This document shows positions 1 through 9,033 of a stretch of 64,000 nucleotides of DNA, in pieces. Source of the DNA: Paenibacillus woosongensis (GTDB lineage Bacteria > Bacillota > Bacilli > Paenibacillales > Paenibacillaceae); contig NZ_CP126084.1 in NCBI RefSeq assembly GCF_030122845.1, forward strand, positions 2,480,001 to 2,544,000, written 5' to 3'. The translations under genes were made by a program, and so were the position numbers. Below the pieces are notes generated by a model. It searched no databases, was not told the origin of the DNA, and saw nothing but the letters and a program-made list of their open reading frames with translations. The number at the start of each line of letters is the position of its first letter. Positions within the stretch are counted from its first letter, which is position 1.

Positions 1-1228
1 ATACACGACCGGCGGACACCATGGATGAGTCCAGTGCCGCAAGCTGATTGACCATGCCGGTAATCGGCTGAAATAACCGGCCGAGCACATCCACGAAGGC
101 GTACAGTACACCAAGGGAAATAATTCCTGCTCCGGTCAATTGAGCCGAACCGAAATGCCATAGGACGATCGCAAATGACAAGCTGCGGATGACGTTGACG
201 AGATTATGCGAGGTCAAGGCATTCAGGTTGAGCATCTTGTTTTGGTGCTTCATGTAATCGTTGTTCAGGTTTTCGAATTCTTCCTTGGTTTGCTCTTCGC
301 GCCGGAATATCCGGATGATCGACATGCCTTGAATCGATTCGTTGATCATCGCGTTGATCTCGCTCAGCCGGGAACGGATGATGGTGTTGTATTTCGTAGC
401 AAATTTTCGGTAGAGCACAACCCAAATCCAAATGACCGGCACGACGAAAAGGCAAATGAGTCCCAGCCTGACATCGAGCAGGAACAGGGCTACGTACACC
501 CCCAGCATGTTTATCACGCCCGAGAAGAAATTGGAGAGAACGGCGATAAACAAATCTTTGACCGCCTCGGTATCATTCGTTACCCGGGAAACGACCTTGC
601 CAGCCGGCAGGTTGTCAAAGTAGTTGACCGGCAGGCGCTGAATATGGCTATATACATCAACGCGCAGCTTCTGAATGACCTTGTTCGCGGAAGATTGCAG
701 CCAGTAGGTTTTGCCGAACTCCATGACGATGCCGACCGCCAGAAAGGCGAAATACCAGCCGACCAATGTCAGAATACCGGGAACTTCCGGTTGATAGAAC
801 GCGAATAATTCCGTTTTTGTCAGCTTGACTGCCGGATACTCGGATTTGCTCCCGTTATAATCAATGGTCAGCATGCCATCCTGAAAACGGCGGTCCCCGC
901 TTGGATTTGTCACAGGCTCGTCAATGAAGACGAAGATCTTGCCCGTCTGCAGAATGCGAACCTCCTGGCCTTTGGCTTCATCAGCCGCAAAGCGGTCTCC
1001 GCGCTTGAAGTAACGTCCATCATAAGAAACAGTTTCTTTGCCGGGCCCGGATGTCTCGTAAAAAGGCCGCTCGATCGCCAGCATGTGATCATCGATCATG
1101 GAGCGGGCGATGAAGGGGCCGGCCAGATCGGCGGCAACGCCGATCGCCAGCATAACCAGGGCTAGGATAAATGTATTTTTTGCCGTCAAGGCGTATTTAA
1201 ACAATGCTTTACCTGTATGTGTATGCAT
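1..1228 (-). CDS. BmrD-like multidrug ABC exporter subunit (partial, 3' end outside window)
   Basis: Second half-transporter of a heterodimeric multidrug exporter. About 409 codons are visible: an N-terminal helix, a long hydrophilic stretch of about 80 residues (roughly 40-120) before the second helix, then the remaining membrane helices. The reading frame leaves the window just before the nucleotide-binding domain. The extra extracytoplasmic segment between the first two helices is a known trait of B. subtilis BmrD (YheH) and separates it from the partner. The start ATG at 1228 is 5 nt after the stop of the upstream gene, with GGAGGTG inside the end of that gene as its ribosome binding site, so the two are translationally linked. 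The catalytic residues cannot be seen here. Family and pairing are well supported; the substrate is not known. Confidence 0.85.
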   Translation of the reverse strand, partial: MHTHTGKALFKYALTAKNTFILALVMLAIGVAADLAGPFIARSMIDDHMLAIERPFYETSGPGKETVSYDGRYFKRGDRFAADEAKGQEVRILQTGKIFVFIDEPVTNPSGDRRFQDGMLTIDYNGSKSEYPAVKLTKTELFAFYQPEVPGILTLVGWYFAFLAVGIVMEFGKTYWLQSSANKVIQKLRVDVYSHIQRLPVNYFDNLPAGKVVSRVTNDTEAVKDLFIAVLSNFFSGVINMLGVYVALFLLDVRLGLICLFVVPVIWIWVVLYRKFATKYNTIIRSRLSEINAMINESIQGMSIIRIFRREEQTKEEFENLNNDYMKHQNKMLNLNALTSHNLVNVIRSLSFAIVLWHFGSAQLTGAGIISLGVLYAFVDVLGRLFQPITGMVNQLAALDSSMVSAGRV

Positions 1229-1233
1229 GAGGA

Positions 1234-2988
1234 TTAGGACACCTCCCCGTCAAGGTTGGATTCAACCTGTTGACGCTCATATTGTTCGCGGTACCAGCCA
1301 TTCGCCTGAAGCAGCTCCTGGTGTGTACCTTGCTCGATAATGCGTCCCTTCTCCAGCACGACGATCCAGTCGGCATGCTCCACCGCGGATAGCCGGTGCG
1401 TGGAGATGAGCGTGGTTTTGCCGGAACGCTTGCTTCGGATATTGTCGACGATTCGGGCTTCCGTACGGGCGTCAACGGCCGAAAGCGCATCATCGAGAAT
1501 TAGGATTTCCGGATTGGCGATAAAGGCTCTTGCCAGCGATACCCGCTGCTTCTGTCCTCCGGAGAGGGCCACGCCTTTCTCGCCAACCAGCGTATCCAGC
1601 CCGTCGGACAAAGTTCCCAGATCCTGATCGAACGCAGCGGTACGAATCGCCTCCATAATCTCGTCATCCGAAGCGTCCTTGAGGCCAAATTGAATGTTCT
1701 GCCTGACGCTCTTGGAGAACAGAATCTGTTCCTGCGGCACGTAACCGACCCAGCCATGCAGTTGAGACAGCGTGATATTTTGAAGCGGAATGCCGGAAAT
1801 CGTCAGCTCGCCGGTTCCTAGCGGATATTCGTGCAGCAGCTGCTTCAGCAGCGTAGATTTGCCGCTGCCGGTACGCCCGACGACGCCAAGCGTCTCGCCG
1901 CGGCGAATCTTCAGATGAATGCTGTCGAGGTTAACCTGTGCCGACGTCGGGTATTGAAAAGTGACATTATTAAATTCAATGGTATCGGGATAATCGACAT
2001 GGACCGGATCGGCCGCGTCCTCGACGTCGGGCTTGACGTTCAGCGTCTCGTTCACCCGGTCGAGGGAAGCGCCGCCGCGCTGCATGATATTGATCAATTC
2101 ACCGATGGCGAACATTGGCCAGATCATCATACCGAGATACATATTAAATGACACGAGGTCGCCTAAGGTCAGCTCGTTATGAAACACGAGGTATATGCCG
2201 TAGGTCAGACCGATGGCGTAACTGAGCCCGACGCAGAGCCGTATCGTCGGCTCGAAATAGGCATCGACCCGTGCAACAGCCAGATTTTTGCGGTACACGT
2301 CGTCAGTAACGTCCTGGAACCGCTTCTCATCAAGCCGCTCCTGTACATAGGCGCGTATGACGCGCACTCCGGCGACCGATTCCAGCACCTGGTCGTTCAT
2401 ATCGCCAAACGCATCCTGAGCCAGCGTATAGCGCTGGTGGATGATGCGGCCGTAAATCATCATGGCCAGGGCGATGAATGGGAGCGGAATGATTGCGGCG
2501 AGCGTTAGCTTCCAACTGATCAGCGTGCCCATGGCGATGAAGATGACTGACAAGTAAGCCGTTGAGTCGGTAAGTGTCAGCATGCCGAAGCCGGCTGTCT
2601 GGGCAACGGATCTCAAATCGTTCGTTGCTCTTGCCATAAGGTCCCCGGTACGGCTCCGTTCAAAGAACGGCGGCGTCATCCTTAGCAAATGGTTCATAAA
2701 CCGCGTGCGCAGCAGCCTTTCAATCAGATTGGAACCGCCGAACAGCTTATGCATCCATATGTAGGTCATGTAGTAAATGATGATGAGTACGCCGGCAATG
2801 AGCAGGATATATTGGGTGAGCGACTCCCAGCTAATGGAACCAATGACGATATCGTCGATCGCTGCACCTAGCAGCCGAGGCGGAAGCAGCTCAATAATCC
2901 CGGTGATAATCAGCAGGATTAAGCCGATCGTGTATCGCCTTTTTTCTCGCTGGAAGAACCAGCCTAGCTTGTGAAGAACGGAAAACAT
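1234..2988 (-). CDS. bmrC: BmrC-like multidrug ABC exporter subunit
   Basis: ABC half-transporter of 584 residues (B. subtilis BmrC/YheI is about the same length). Six membrane helices precede a nucleotide-binding domain with Walker A GRTGSGKST near residue 372, signature LSGGQKQR near 476 and Walker B LILDD near 497. The residue after the Walker B Asp is Asp500 instead of the catalytic Glu. This is the known degenerate position of BmrC, which forms one inactive ATP site with BmrD. The start has AGGAGGAAACC upstream. The gene is first in a two-gene minus-strand operon and is preceded by a leader peptide and an intrinsic terminator, which suggests attenuation induced by ribosome-targeting drugs as described for bmrBCD. 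It should work in the membrane as a heterodimeric drug exporter. Confidence 0.88.
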   Translation of the reverse strand: MFSVLHKLGWFFQREKRRYTIGLILLIITGIIELLPPRLLGAAIDDIVIGSISWESLTQYILLIAGVLIIIYYMTYIWMHKLFGGSNLIERLLRTRFMNHLLRMTPPFFERSRTGDLMARATNDLRSVAQTAGFGMLTLTDSTAYLSVIFIAMGTLISWKLTLAAIIPLPFIALAMMIYGRIIHQRYTLAQDAFGDMNDQVLESVAGVRVIRAYVQERLDEKRFQDVTDDVYRKNLAVARVDAYFEPTIRLCVGLSYAIGLTYGIYLVFHNELTLGDLVSFNMYLGMMIWPMFAIGELINIMQRGGASLDRVNETLNVKPDVEDAADPVHVDYPDTIEFNNVTFQYPTSAQVNLDSIHLKIRRGETLGVVGRTGSGKSTLLKQLLHEYPLGTGELTISGIPLQNITLSQLHGWVGYVPQEQILFSKSVRQNIQFGLKDASDDEIMEAIRTAAFDQDLGTLSDGLDTLVGEKGVALSGGQKQRVSLARAFIANPEILILDDALSAVDARTEARIVDNIRSKRSGKTTLISTHRLSAVEHADWIVVLEKGRIIEQGTHQELLQANGWYREQYERQQVESNLDGEVS

Positions 2989-3072
2989 GAAGGTTTCCTC
3001 CTATCCCTTTAACAATGCAAGATTTAATTCAATTCTTGAGCAGCCACTGCAGGTGACTCTATTTGAAACCGC

Positions 3073-3105
3073 AAAAAAGGCATATCGTCCGTAAACGATA
3101 TGCCT
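3073..3105 (-). terminator. Attenuator terminator in the bmrCD leader
   Basis: Perfect 11-bp stem AGGCATATCGT/ACGATATGCCT with a 6-nt loop followed by a run of six T on the minus strand. It lies between the leader peptide and the BmrC start, about 85 nt ahead of that start, so it would stop transcription of the exporter unless an upstream event prevents folding. A second hairpin (3133-3162, GCTGC...GCAGC with TGCTTCAC/GTGAAAGCA) lies between the leader stop and the terminator. I could not identify a clear antiterminator pairing by eye. Confidence 0.85.
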
Positions 3106-3184
3106 CAAAGACCCGTAACATATAACGCGTACGCTGCTTTCACAAAGTGAAGCAACCGCAGCTATATAGCATTGCCTATACCCG

Positions 3185-3301
3185 CTAGAAGACGGCGGGG
3201 ACAGTTCGCGAATATACTCCAGTCCTGCCTGCAGGGGTTGCTCCGGTATTCAGTTGTAACATGTGTCCGTTATGAACAGGAAAATGATTAACAATTAACA
3301 C
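3185..3301 (-). CDS. Leader peptide (BmrB-like), 38 aa
   Basis: Short frame starting with GTG at 3301, preceded by AAAGGGTGA about 6 nt upstream, encoding 38 residues that begin VLIVNHFPVHNGHMLQLN and end in PAVF. The stop codon lies inside a small hairpin (CCCGC...GCGGG) that is followed by another stem-loop and then the attenuator terminator. In B. subtilis the homologous exporter is controlled by translation of the leader gene bmrB; position and architecture here match that arrangement. I infer the same role; sequence identity to BmrB was not tested. An in-frame ATG at codon 14 could be an alternative start. Confidence 0.6.
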   Translation of the reverse strand: MLIVNHFPVHNGHMLQLNTGATPAGRTGVYSRTVPAVF

Positions 3302-3358
3302 CGTGCTCACCCTTTCATAGTTTGGTAATTAATGCAAATGAGATCTCGTATGCTGTTG

Positions 3359-3388
3359 AGTTTAACACCGCTTTCTTGCCGCTGTCAA
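3359..3388 (-). promoter_or_regulatory. Promoter of the bmr-like leader operon
   Basis: On the minus strand a perfect -35 box TTGACA (3388-3383) is followed after 18 nt by TAAACT (3364-3359) as a -10 candidate. It lies about 60 nt ahead of the leader peptide start. Confidence 0.6.
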
Positions 3389-3451
3389 TTTTTATTTTGG
3401 CAATTCCATCAAGATTGGTCTAAAATAAGGAGAAGATAGGAGGGGATCGAT

Positions 3452-3754
3452 ATGATCAACGTTACAAAAGAAGCGGCTGGCTGGTTCAAAAACGAACTTG
3501 GCGTACAAGAGGGTCAGGCGATCCGCTTTTTTGCGAGATATAGTGCGGGAGGAACCATCCACCCGGGATTTGCGCTGGGCATCGGCATTGATACCCCGGT
3601 CTCGCCGGGAGCTGTAGCTGAGGTGGAAGGAATTACGTTCTACATGGAAGACAAGGATTTGTGGTATTTGAAGGGATACAACCTGAACGTTCTATATGAC
3701 CTGAAGCACAACGATATCGAGTATGAGTACGAAACGGCCGAGGCGCAGGATTAG
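3452..3754 (+). CDS. HesB/IscA-fold protein (YneR-like)
   Basis: Small cytoplasmic protein of 100 residues with the HesB/YadR/YfhF (Fe-S biosynthesis) fold pattern: an initial MINVTKEAAGWFKNEL helix, a glycine-rich strand, then ITFYMEDKDLWYLKGYN. Unlike true A-type Fe-S carriers it has no cysteine at all, so it cannot bind a cluster through the usual C-terminal CGC motif; B. subtilis YneR-type members share this lack. The start has AGGAGGGG 6-7 nt upstream. It stands alone between divergent and convergent neighbours. The biochemical role is unknown. Confidence 0.7.
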   Translation: MINVTKEAAGWFKNELGVQEGQAIRFFARYSAGGTIHPGFALGIGIDTPVSPGAVAEVEGITFYMEDKDLWYLKGYNLNVLYDLKHNDIEYEYETAEAQD

Positions 3755-3873
3755 CGGTAGTCCCTCAAAAATGCCTTGGCAGGGACTCAAAAAGGACAAG
3801 AATAAGCCCAGAAGCGCGAGATAACGGCATTGAGGGCACGAGGTGAAAGAGGATCAGCTGCTGGTTCCGACAA

Positions 3874-3897
3874 GAAAAGGCCCGTCTAACGGGCCTT
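3874..3897. terminator. Terminator between convergent genes
   Basis: GC-rich stem AAGGCCCGT/ACGGGCCTT. The T-rich tail TTTTCTTG on the minus strand favours use by the gene at 3907-4425; on the plus strand the tail TTCGCTTTGT is weaker, so it may act in both directions. Confidence 0.75.
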
Positions 3898-3906
3898 CGC
3901 TTTGTA

Positions 3907-4425
3907 TTACGGCTGGTTATTCGTAAAAATGCTATCTTCCATGGCGAATTCGAAATCCTGGATATCGAATACCTGAACGGGAACCTCCGCTTCGATGATG
4001 CGGCGGATCAGTTCCAACTGATCCGTCAGGACTGGGGCGCCTTCGCGCTGTGCAGTCAGCACGATTTCGGTCTCGATCGGATCGAGGAATTCCCCGTATT
4101 GCTCGTTATCAAGCGCGTTGACCACCGTCCATGAGACGTTCTCGCCGAACAGGATGGAAGGGCTCTTGGCCCAGGGAATATTCAAGGCTCGTTCAAGCTT
4201 TTTGCGGTTGAGCGGTTCTTCCAGATAAGCTATTAACTCATTGATTTTATTCTTAACATGCAAGTCATCGGCTGGATCATGCATGAGAGGTTCGGGACTA
4301 TTCTGAAATTCGTACAGCTCAATGACGGTGGTGTAAGGTACAATATATTCTACTGGCGCGCCGGGCGCGAGTAACTCCCCATAAATGGCCACCATCACGG
4401 CTTCAATGACAAATCGACGTGACAT
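3907..4425 (-). CDS. Conserved hypothetical protein, 172 aa
   Basis: I do not recognise a functional domain. The start chosen is ATG at 4425 because TAGGAGGATAACC lies directly upstream; a longer open frame has no ribosome binding site. The product begins MSRRFVIEAVMVAIYGELL, carries a predicted helical N-terminal part and an acidic C-terminal part (residues about 120-170) with alternating hydrophobic strands. There is no signal peptide or cysteine pair. It is single, divergent from the APH-like gene and convergent to the HesB-fold gene. Likely a soluble cytoplasmic protein of the Paenibacillaceae core; function unknown. Confidence 0.65.
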   Translation of the reverse strand: MSRRFVIEAVMVAIYGELLAPGAPVEYIVPYTTVIELYEFQNSPEPLMHDPADDLHVKNKINELIAYLEEPLNRKKLERALNIPWAKSPSILFGENVSWTVVNALDNEQYGEFLDPIETEIVLTAQREGAPVLTDQLELIRRIIEAEVPVQVFDIQDFEFAMEDSIFTNNQP

Positions 4426-4571
4426 GGTTATCCTCCTACAAACGGTTGCTGCTCTTGTCGACTGCCGCAAGCGATCGCCCTTGGCAGGGACATATTACTA
4501 GGGAGTATATCACAACATGGATACAAATACAGCTTGATCGGCAAAAAATGAATGACGAATGGAGGAAGGTT

Positions 4572-5534
4572 ATGCCTGAATCAGAGGATCTGGCACAGAA
4601 AGCTGAGTTGTCTTCGAACGTCCTTGCCTGGATTAGGGAGCAAAGCGGGGGGAGCTGGAACATTCGCCGTACCCGCCCCTTGTTAGGAGGAGTTTCGTCT
4701 GCGGTCTACGAGGTGGAGTTGGAGAGAAGCGGGGAGAACACCAGCTGGGTACTTCGTCAATATACGGATCTGACTCGGTTTGAGGCAGAGCCAGATCTCG
4801 TCGCACATGAGTCGGCGGCGCTTCAAGCGGCGTCAGAGCACGGGATTGTGGCGCCGAAATGGCTCGCATCCGATTCCGATGGCAGCAGCTGTGATACGCC
4901 TTCCGTCCTGATGACGCGGTTGCCGGGCGAGGTCGTTCTTATGCCGGCAGACAGGGCAGATTGGCTTCGCGGGCTCGCCCAGGCGCTGGCCCAATTGCAT
5001 CTTCAGGGAACGAAGACATTTCCTTGGACTTATTTTTCATATATCGATCCGACCCGCTTCAGCATTCCCGAATGGACGGGCCAACCTGAGGTTTGGCGGG
5101 AAATCGCCCGAGTCATCCAGGGTCCGGAGCCAATGTATACGCCCAGGTTCATTCATCGCGATTATCATCCCGGCAATGTGCTGTGGGAGCATGGGAGGGT
5201 GTCCGGCATCGTCGACTGGGTCAATGCCTGCCTGGGTCCTTCAGGAATCGACATTGGTCATTGCCGGGTGAATTTGGCACAGCTTCATGGGGTTGATGCA
5301 GCCGACCGCTTCCTGGAAGCCTACATAGAATGCATGCAGGGCAGGCAGGAAGCAGAATACGACCCTTACTGGGATATGGCAACCTTGGCGAGCTACGTTT
5401 CCTATGGTCTCGTGGTATACCGCGGGTGGATAGATCTTGGCATTACGCATTTGCACAAAGATTTGCTGGGTGCACGATTGGACAAATACGCGGAAAGTCT
5501 GCTGCAGCGGCGTTCGGCCAGCCATTTGGATTGA
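4572..5534 (+). CDS. Aminoglycoside phosphotransferase (APH) family kinase
   Basis: Small-molecule kinase of 320 residues with the APH/choline-kinase fold. The catalytic loop HRDYHPGN is near residue 194 (HxDxxxxN, Brenner motif) and the metal-binding DW follows in GIVDWVNA. An N-terminal lobe contains ETG-like glycine loop and the WVLRQYTD strand. The start at 4572 is set by GGAGGAAGG a few bases upstream. The family covers antibiotic kinases, homoserine/choline kinases and many enzymes of unknown substrate, so resistance cannot be inferred. It lies 74 bp ahead of an ABC exporter on the same strand, without overlap. Confidence 0.8.
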   Translation: MPESEDLAQKAELSSNVLAWIREQSGGSWNIRRTRPLLGGVSSAVYEVELERSGENTSWVLRQYTDLTRFEAEPDLVAHESAALQAASEHGIVAPKWLASDSDGSSCDTPSVLMTRLPGEVVLMPADRADWLRGLAQALAQLHLQGTKTFPWTYFSYIDPTRFSIPEWTGQPEVWREIARVIQGPEPMYTPRFIHRDYHPGNVLWEHGRVSGIVDWVNACLGPSGIDIGHCRVNLAQLHGVDAADRFLEAYIECMQGRQEAEYDPYWDMATLASYVSYGLVVYRGWIDLGITHLHKDLLGARLDKYAESLLQRRSASHLD

Positions 5535-5608
5535 TGATTGCGTAATTTAGAATTACGGAAACTACAGAATTCGTTTAGCAGAACAGCATAGAGGGATGTG
5601 CGCATCAG

Positions 5609-7357
5609 TTGAAACATTGGAAAGCTTATTTTACTTTTGTTAAACCGTATACGAAATGGATTCTGCTCACCTTATTCATAGGCGTGCTGAAGTTCGGCAT
5701 TCCGTCGATGCTGCCGCTGGTGCAGAAATATGTCGTTGACGATATTTTGCTGAATAAATCGATGGGGCTTCAGGAGCAGGTCTCCCAGTTGATGATCGTG
5801 CTTGGGGCAACGCTGTTTCTCTTTGTCATCGTGCGCGGGCCGGTGGAGTATGCCCGGCAGTATTTCGCGCAAATGATCACGGCAAAAATTCTCTTCGACC
5901 TTCGTAATAGGCTGTACAGCCATTTGCAAAAACTTTCGCTCCGTTATTATCAGAACACGAAGGTGGGCGAGATCATCTCCCGGTTCATCAACGATGCGGA
6001 GCAAACCAAAAATATCGTTGAAGTCGGCATGATGAATGTGTGGTTGGACGCCTTCACGCTCGTCTTTGTCCTTGGGTTCATGTTCTATCTGGATCCGGTG
6101 CTGACCCTTGTATCTATCGCGATTTTTCCGCTGTACGCGATCGCCGTCAAGGTGCTGTACAAGCAGCTCAAAAAACTGACCAAAGACCGCTCTGCAGCTC
6201 TCGCCGGCATTCAGGCGTATTTACATGAGCGGATCCAAGGGATTTCGGTCATTCGCAGCTTTGCTCTGGAAAGGCATGATCAGGCCAAACTGGAAGGCGT
6301 CAACGGGAATTATTTGAAAAAGGCGCTGGCCCATAGCCGCTGGAATGCCTGGACCTTCGCGATTATCAACACGATGACGGATATTGCTCCGCTGCTGGTC
6401 ATCGGTTATGGCGGTTATCTGGTCATTCAGCAAAATTTGACGCTTGGTACATTTATCGCGTTTTTCGGCTATCTTGATCGTCTTTATTCGCCATTGAAAC
6501 GGCTGATTAACTCCTCGACTGTGCTGACCCAGGCATCCGCATCCTGGGAACGGGTGCTGGAATTGCTCGAGGAGCCGTACGATATGGTTGATCAGCCGGA
6601 TGCTCTCCCTCTCAAAGGGGGGAATCATGGCATAGCGCTCCGCAACGTCTGGTTCAAATATCATGAACGGGATCCTTGGGTGCTTAGGGATATATCCCTC
6701 CGGATTCATCCGGGAGAGACGGTAGCATTCGTTGGAATGAGCGGCGGAGGAAAATCGTCTCTTGTCGGTTTGATTCCAAGATTTTACGATATTCAGAAGG
6801 GAAGTTTGCTGGTAGGCGGCCGGGATGTGAAGGAGTGGACGATGGAGAGCCTGCGCAGCTCGATCGGCATGGTGCTGCAGGATAATTTTCTGTTTAGCGG
6901 CACCGTTCGCGAGAACATACTTTTTGGTAAACCAGGCAGCAGTGAAGAGGAGGTTTATGAGGCGGCCAGGGCGGCGAATGCGCATGAATTTATTATGGAA
7001 TTGCCGAATGGCTATGACACGGAAGTCGGGGAGCGCGGCGTGAAGCTGTCCGGCGGGCAGAAGCAGCGTATTGCTATCGCGCGGGTATTCTTGAAGGATC
7101 CGCCGATTTTAATACTGGATGAAGCCACCTCGGCCCTGGATTTGGAGTCAGAGCATCTCATCCAGCAGTCGCTTCAGCAGCTCTCCAGAAGCCGGACGAC
7201 CTTAATCGTTGCCCATCGCTTGTCCACGATCACTCATGCGGATCAAATTTTCGTCATGAAGAACGGCAGTATCGCCGAACGGGGAACGCACGAAGAGCTG
7301 ATGGCTAAGGACGGGGTTTATGCCCAGCTCTACAGTATTCAGAATTTGAATCCCTAG
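5609..7357 (+). CDS. ygaD: ABC exporter, YgaD-like (permease-ATPase fusion)
   Basis: Half-size ABC exporter of 582 residues. Six helices fill residues about 15-300, followed by Walker A GMSGGGKSS (near 378), signature KLSGGQKQR (near 480) and Walker B LILDEATSALD (near 500) with the catalytic Glu intact, so it can act as a homodimer. Length and sequence style match B. subtilis YgaD, a putative multidrug exporter; substrate unknown. The start is TTG at 5609; GAGGG lies about 13 nt upstream, a long spacing, and no in-frame ATG offers a better choice. A strong bidirectional terminator follows. Confidence 0.85.
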   Translation: MKHWKAYFTFVKPYTKWILLTLFIGVLKFGIPSMLPLVQKYVVDDILLNKSMGLQEQVSQLMIVLGATLFLFVIVRGPVEYARQYFAQMITAKILFDLRNRLYSHLQKLSLRYYQNTKVGEIISRFINDAEQTKNIVEVGMMNVWLDAFTLVFVLGFMFYLDPVLTLVSIAIFPLYAIAVKVLYKQLKKLTKDRSAALAGIQAYLHERIQGISVIRSFALERHDQAKLEGVNGNYLKKALAHSRWNAWTFAIINTMTDIAPLLVIGYGGYLVIQQNLTLGTFIAFFGYLDRLYSPLKRLINSSTVLTQASASWERVLELLEEPYDMVDQPDALPLKGGNHGIALRNVWFKYHERDPWVLRDISLRIHPGETVAFVGMSGGGKSSLVGLIPRFYDIQKGSLLVGGRDVKEWTMESLRSSIGMVLQDNFLFSGTVRENILFGKPGSSEEEVYEAARAANAHEFIMELPNGYDTEVGERGVKLSGGQKQRIAIARVFLKDPPILILDEATSALDLESEHLIQQSLQQLSRSRTTLIVAHRLSTITHADQIFVMKNGSIAERGTHEELMAKDGVYAQLYSIQNLNP

Positions 7358-7426
7358 CGGAAGTGGATAGGACTTATTGTCTGTTATTGAAATTGGTTTA
7401 AAATCAATGGCTTGGGCATCATGCCA

Positions 7427-7466
7427 AAAAGCGCCCGTGAAGCATAAAGGCTTCACGGGCGCTTTT
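7427..7466. terminator. Bidirectional terminator
   Basis: 17-bp perfect stem AAAAGCGCCCGTGAAGC / GCTTCACGGGCGCTTTT with a 6-nt loop, flanked by A- and T-runs, between the convergent ABC exporter and the UPF0756 gene. Confidence 0.92.
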
Positions 7467-7499
7467 GCGGTTAGGAATAGTCTCGAGCTTCTTGAGCTT

Positions 7500-7952
7500 C
7501 TACAGCTTGCCGATAAAAAGCGACAAAATGCCAGCCGCGATCAGCGGGCCGACTGGAACCCCGCGGAAGAAGGCTACACCAAGCACCGTGCCGATGAGCA
7601 AGCCTGCAACGACTGTCGGCTGGCTGCCCATTAGCGCGGCTCCCCGTCCGCCTAGCCATGCGACAAGCATGCCTACGGCAATGGCCAGCAGGGATTTCCA
7701 ATGGAAAAAGGAAGACCATATGACGGACAAGGGGATTTTGCCGCTCGCGACAGGGGTCATGACGCCGATCGTCAGAATGATGATGCCCACCGTCAAACCG
7801 TACTTCTCTAGCCAGGGGAAAGTGGAATGCAGCTGCAGTACACGGATCAGCAGCAGGAAAATCATCGCAACTGTAATCGGCAAGTTGCTGCTGAAAATAC
7901 CTAGCGCGGCTAGAAATAGCAGAATAAGCGAGGTGACATCGACTTGGCTCAT
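7500..7952 (-). CDS. ytwI: UPF0756 (DUF441) membrane protein, YtwI-like
   Basis: Integral membrane protein of 150 residues with four to five hydrophobic segments (for example [20 protein letters not shown] and [13 protein letters not shown]) and the family pattern ending [11 protein letters not shown]. The start at 7952 follows GGGAGAGG and lies only 2 nt after the stop of the upstream YpdA-like gene, so the two form an operon. The function of DUF441 proteins is not known. Confidence 0.85.
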   Translation of the reverse strand: MSQVDVTSLILLFLAALGIFSSNLPITVAMIFLLLIRVLQLHSTFPWLEKYGLTVGIIILTIGVMTPVASGKIPLSVIWSSFFHWKSLLAIAVGMLVAWLGGRGAALMGSQPTVVAGLLIGTVLGVAFFRGVPVGPLIAAGILSLFIGKL

Positions 7953-7954
7953 GG

Positions 7955-8941
7955 TCAAGCCTCTCCCGATCTGCTGGCTACGATGTGCTCGGCGATCAGC
8001 ACGCCATGTTTGCGGCCGGTTTCGATGAATACCTCATTGGCGTTGCTTCCAGAGGCGATAACACCGGCAACATAAAGTCCGGGCACGTTGCTCTCCATCG
8101 TTTCCGGGTCGAAGACCGGCTTATCCGCTTCGCCTGACATCTTGACGCCTGCCTGGAACAGCAGCTTTCGGTCCGGGTGAAAGCCGGTAAGGGCCAGCAC
8201 GAAATCGTTCAAAATTTTCTCCCGGCCGAGCTCGGATTCGATAATGACATGATCTTGGGCAATATCGATAACCCGGGAAGATAGTCTTAGATCGATCTTT
8301 CCGCGGTTGACCATGCTTTCAAAGATCGGCCTTACCCATGGCTTGATCTGCTCCGAGATGCTGTCCCGGCGGTACACGATCGTTACCTGTGCTCCGACGC
8401 GAATCAATTCCAGCGCTGCATCGACTGCGGAGTTGCTGCCACCGATGATCACAACTTTCGTGCCCGTGTACGGATGCGCCTCCCGGAAATAGTGGGATAC
8501 CTTATCCATCTCTTCACCCGGGATGCCGAGCATGTTCGGATGATCGAAATAACCTGTGGATATAATGACGTTGCGGGCTTGGTATTCCCACTTCTCGCCG
8601 CTCCGCGTGACTGAATGAACGGTAAAGCTGCCGTCTTCGTGACGGTGGATCGCCGTGGCTTCCTCGTAGGAAGCGATCTGCAGATTATAATGGCGGCTGA
8701 CTCCACGGTAATAGGCCAAAGCTTCATGGCGGAAGGGCTTATCGTTAGGCGTGCTGAAGGGAATATCCCCGATTTCCAGCAGTTCCGGCGTGCTAAAAAA
8801 CTGCATATGCGTCGGATAAGAATAAATGGAATGAACAAGAGAATGCTTCTCGAGTACGAGAACGTGAAGTCCCCGCCGCTGGCATTCTATGGCCGCCGAG
8901 AGTCCGCAAGGACCAGCACCGATGATAATTACGTCTTGCAT
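7955..8941 (-). CDS. ypdA: YpdA-family putative bacillithiol-disulfide reductase
   Basis: Flavoprotein of 328 residues. The FAD-binding [10 protein letters not shown] lies at residues 8-17, an NAD(P)H-binding [12 protein letters not shown] near residues 165-176, and a C-terminal [14 protein letters not shown] motif. The YpdA family reduces bacillithiol disulfide with NADPH (Bdr) and uses a cysteine in the first FAD loop; Cys12 here fits. This implies a bacillithiol redox buffer in the cell. GGAGGACTCACATG supports the start. Coupled to the UPF0756 gene downstream. Confidence 0.88.
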   Translation of the reverse strand: MQDVIIIGAGPCGLSAAIECQRRGLHVLVLEKHSLVHSIYSYPTHMQFFSTPELLEIGDIPFSTPNDKPFRHEALAYYRGVSRHYNLQIASYEEATAIHRHEDGSFTVHSVTRSGEKWEYQARNVIISTGYFDHPNMLGIPGEEMDKVSHYFREAHPYTGTKVVIIGGSNSAVDAALELIRVGAQVTIVYRRDSISEQIKPWVRPIFESMVNRGKIDLRLSSRVIDIAQDHVIIESELGREKILNDFVLALTGFHPDRKLLFQAGVKMSGEADKPVFDPETMESNVPGLYVAGVIASGSNANEVFIETGRKHGVLIAEHIVASRSGEA

Positions 8942-9033
8942 GTGAGTCCTCCTAGTTCGTGAATGAAGTTTGCGTTGGCGCTAGCTGAAACAATACTATC
9001 CTACAGGAAATGCTCCTTAATATCCACCTGGAG

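Noticed and set aside
4572-5534. Antibiotic resistance gene of APH type
   Set aside because: The kinase motifs are real, but the family is broad and nothing in sequence or context shows an aminoglycoside substrate; kept only as APH-family kinase.
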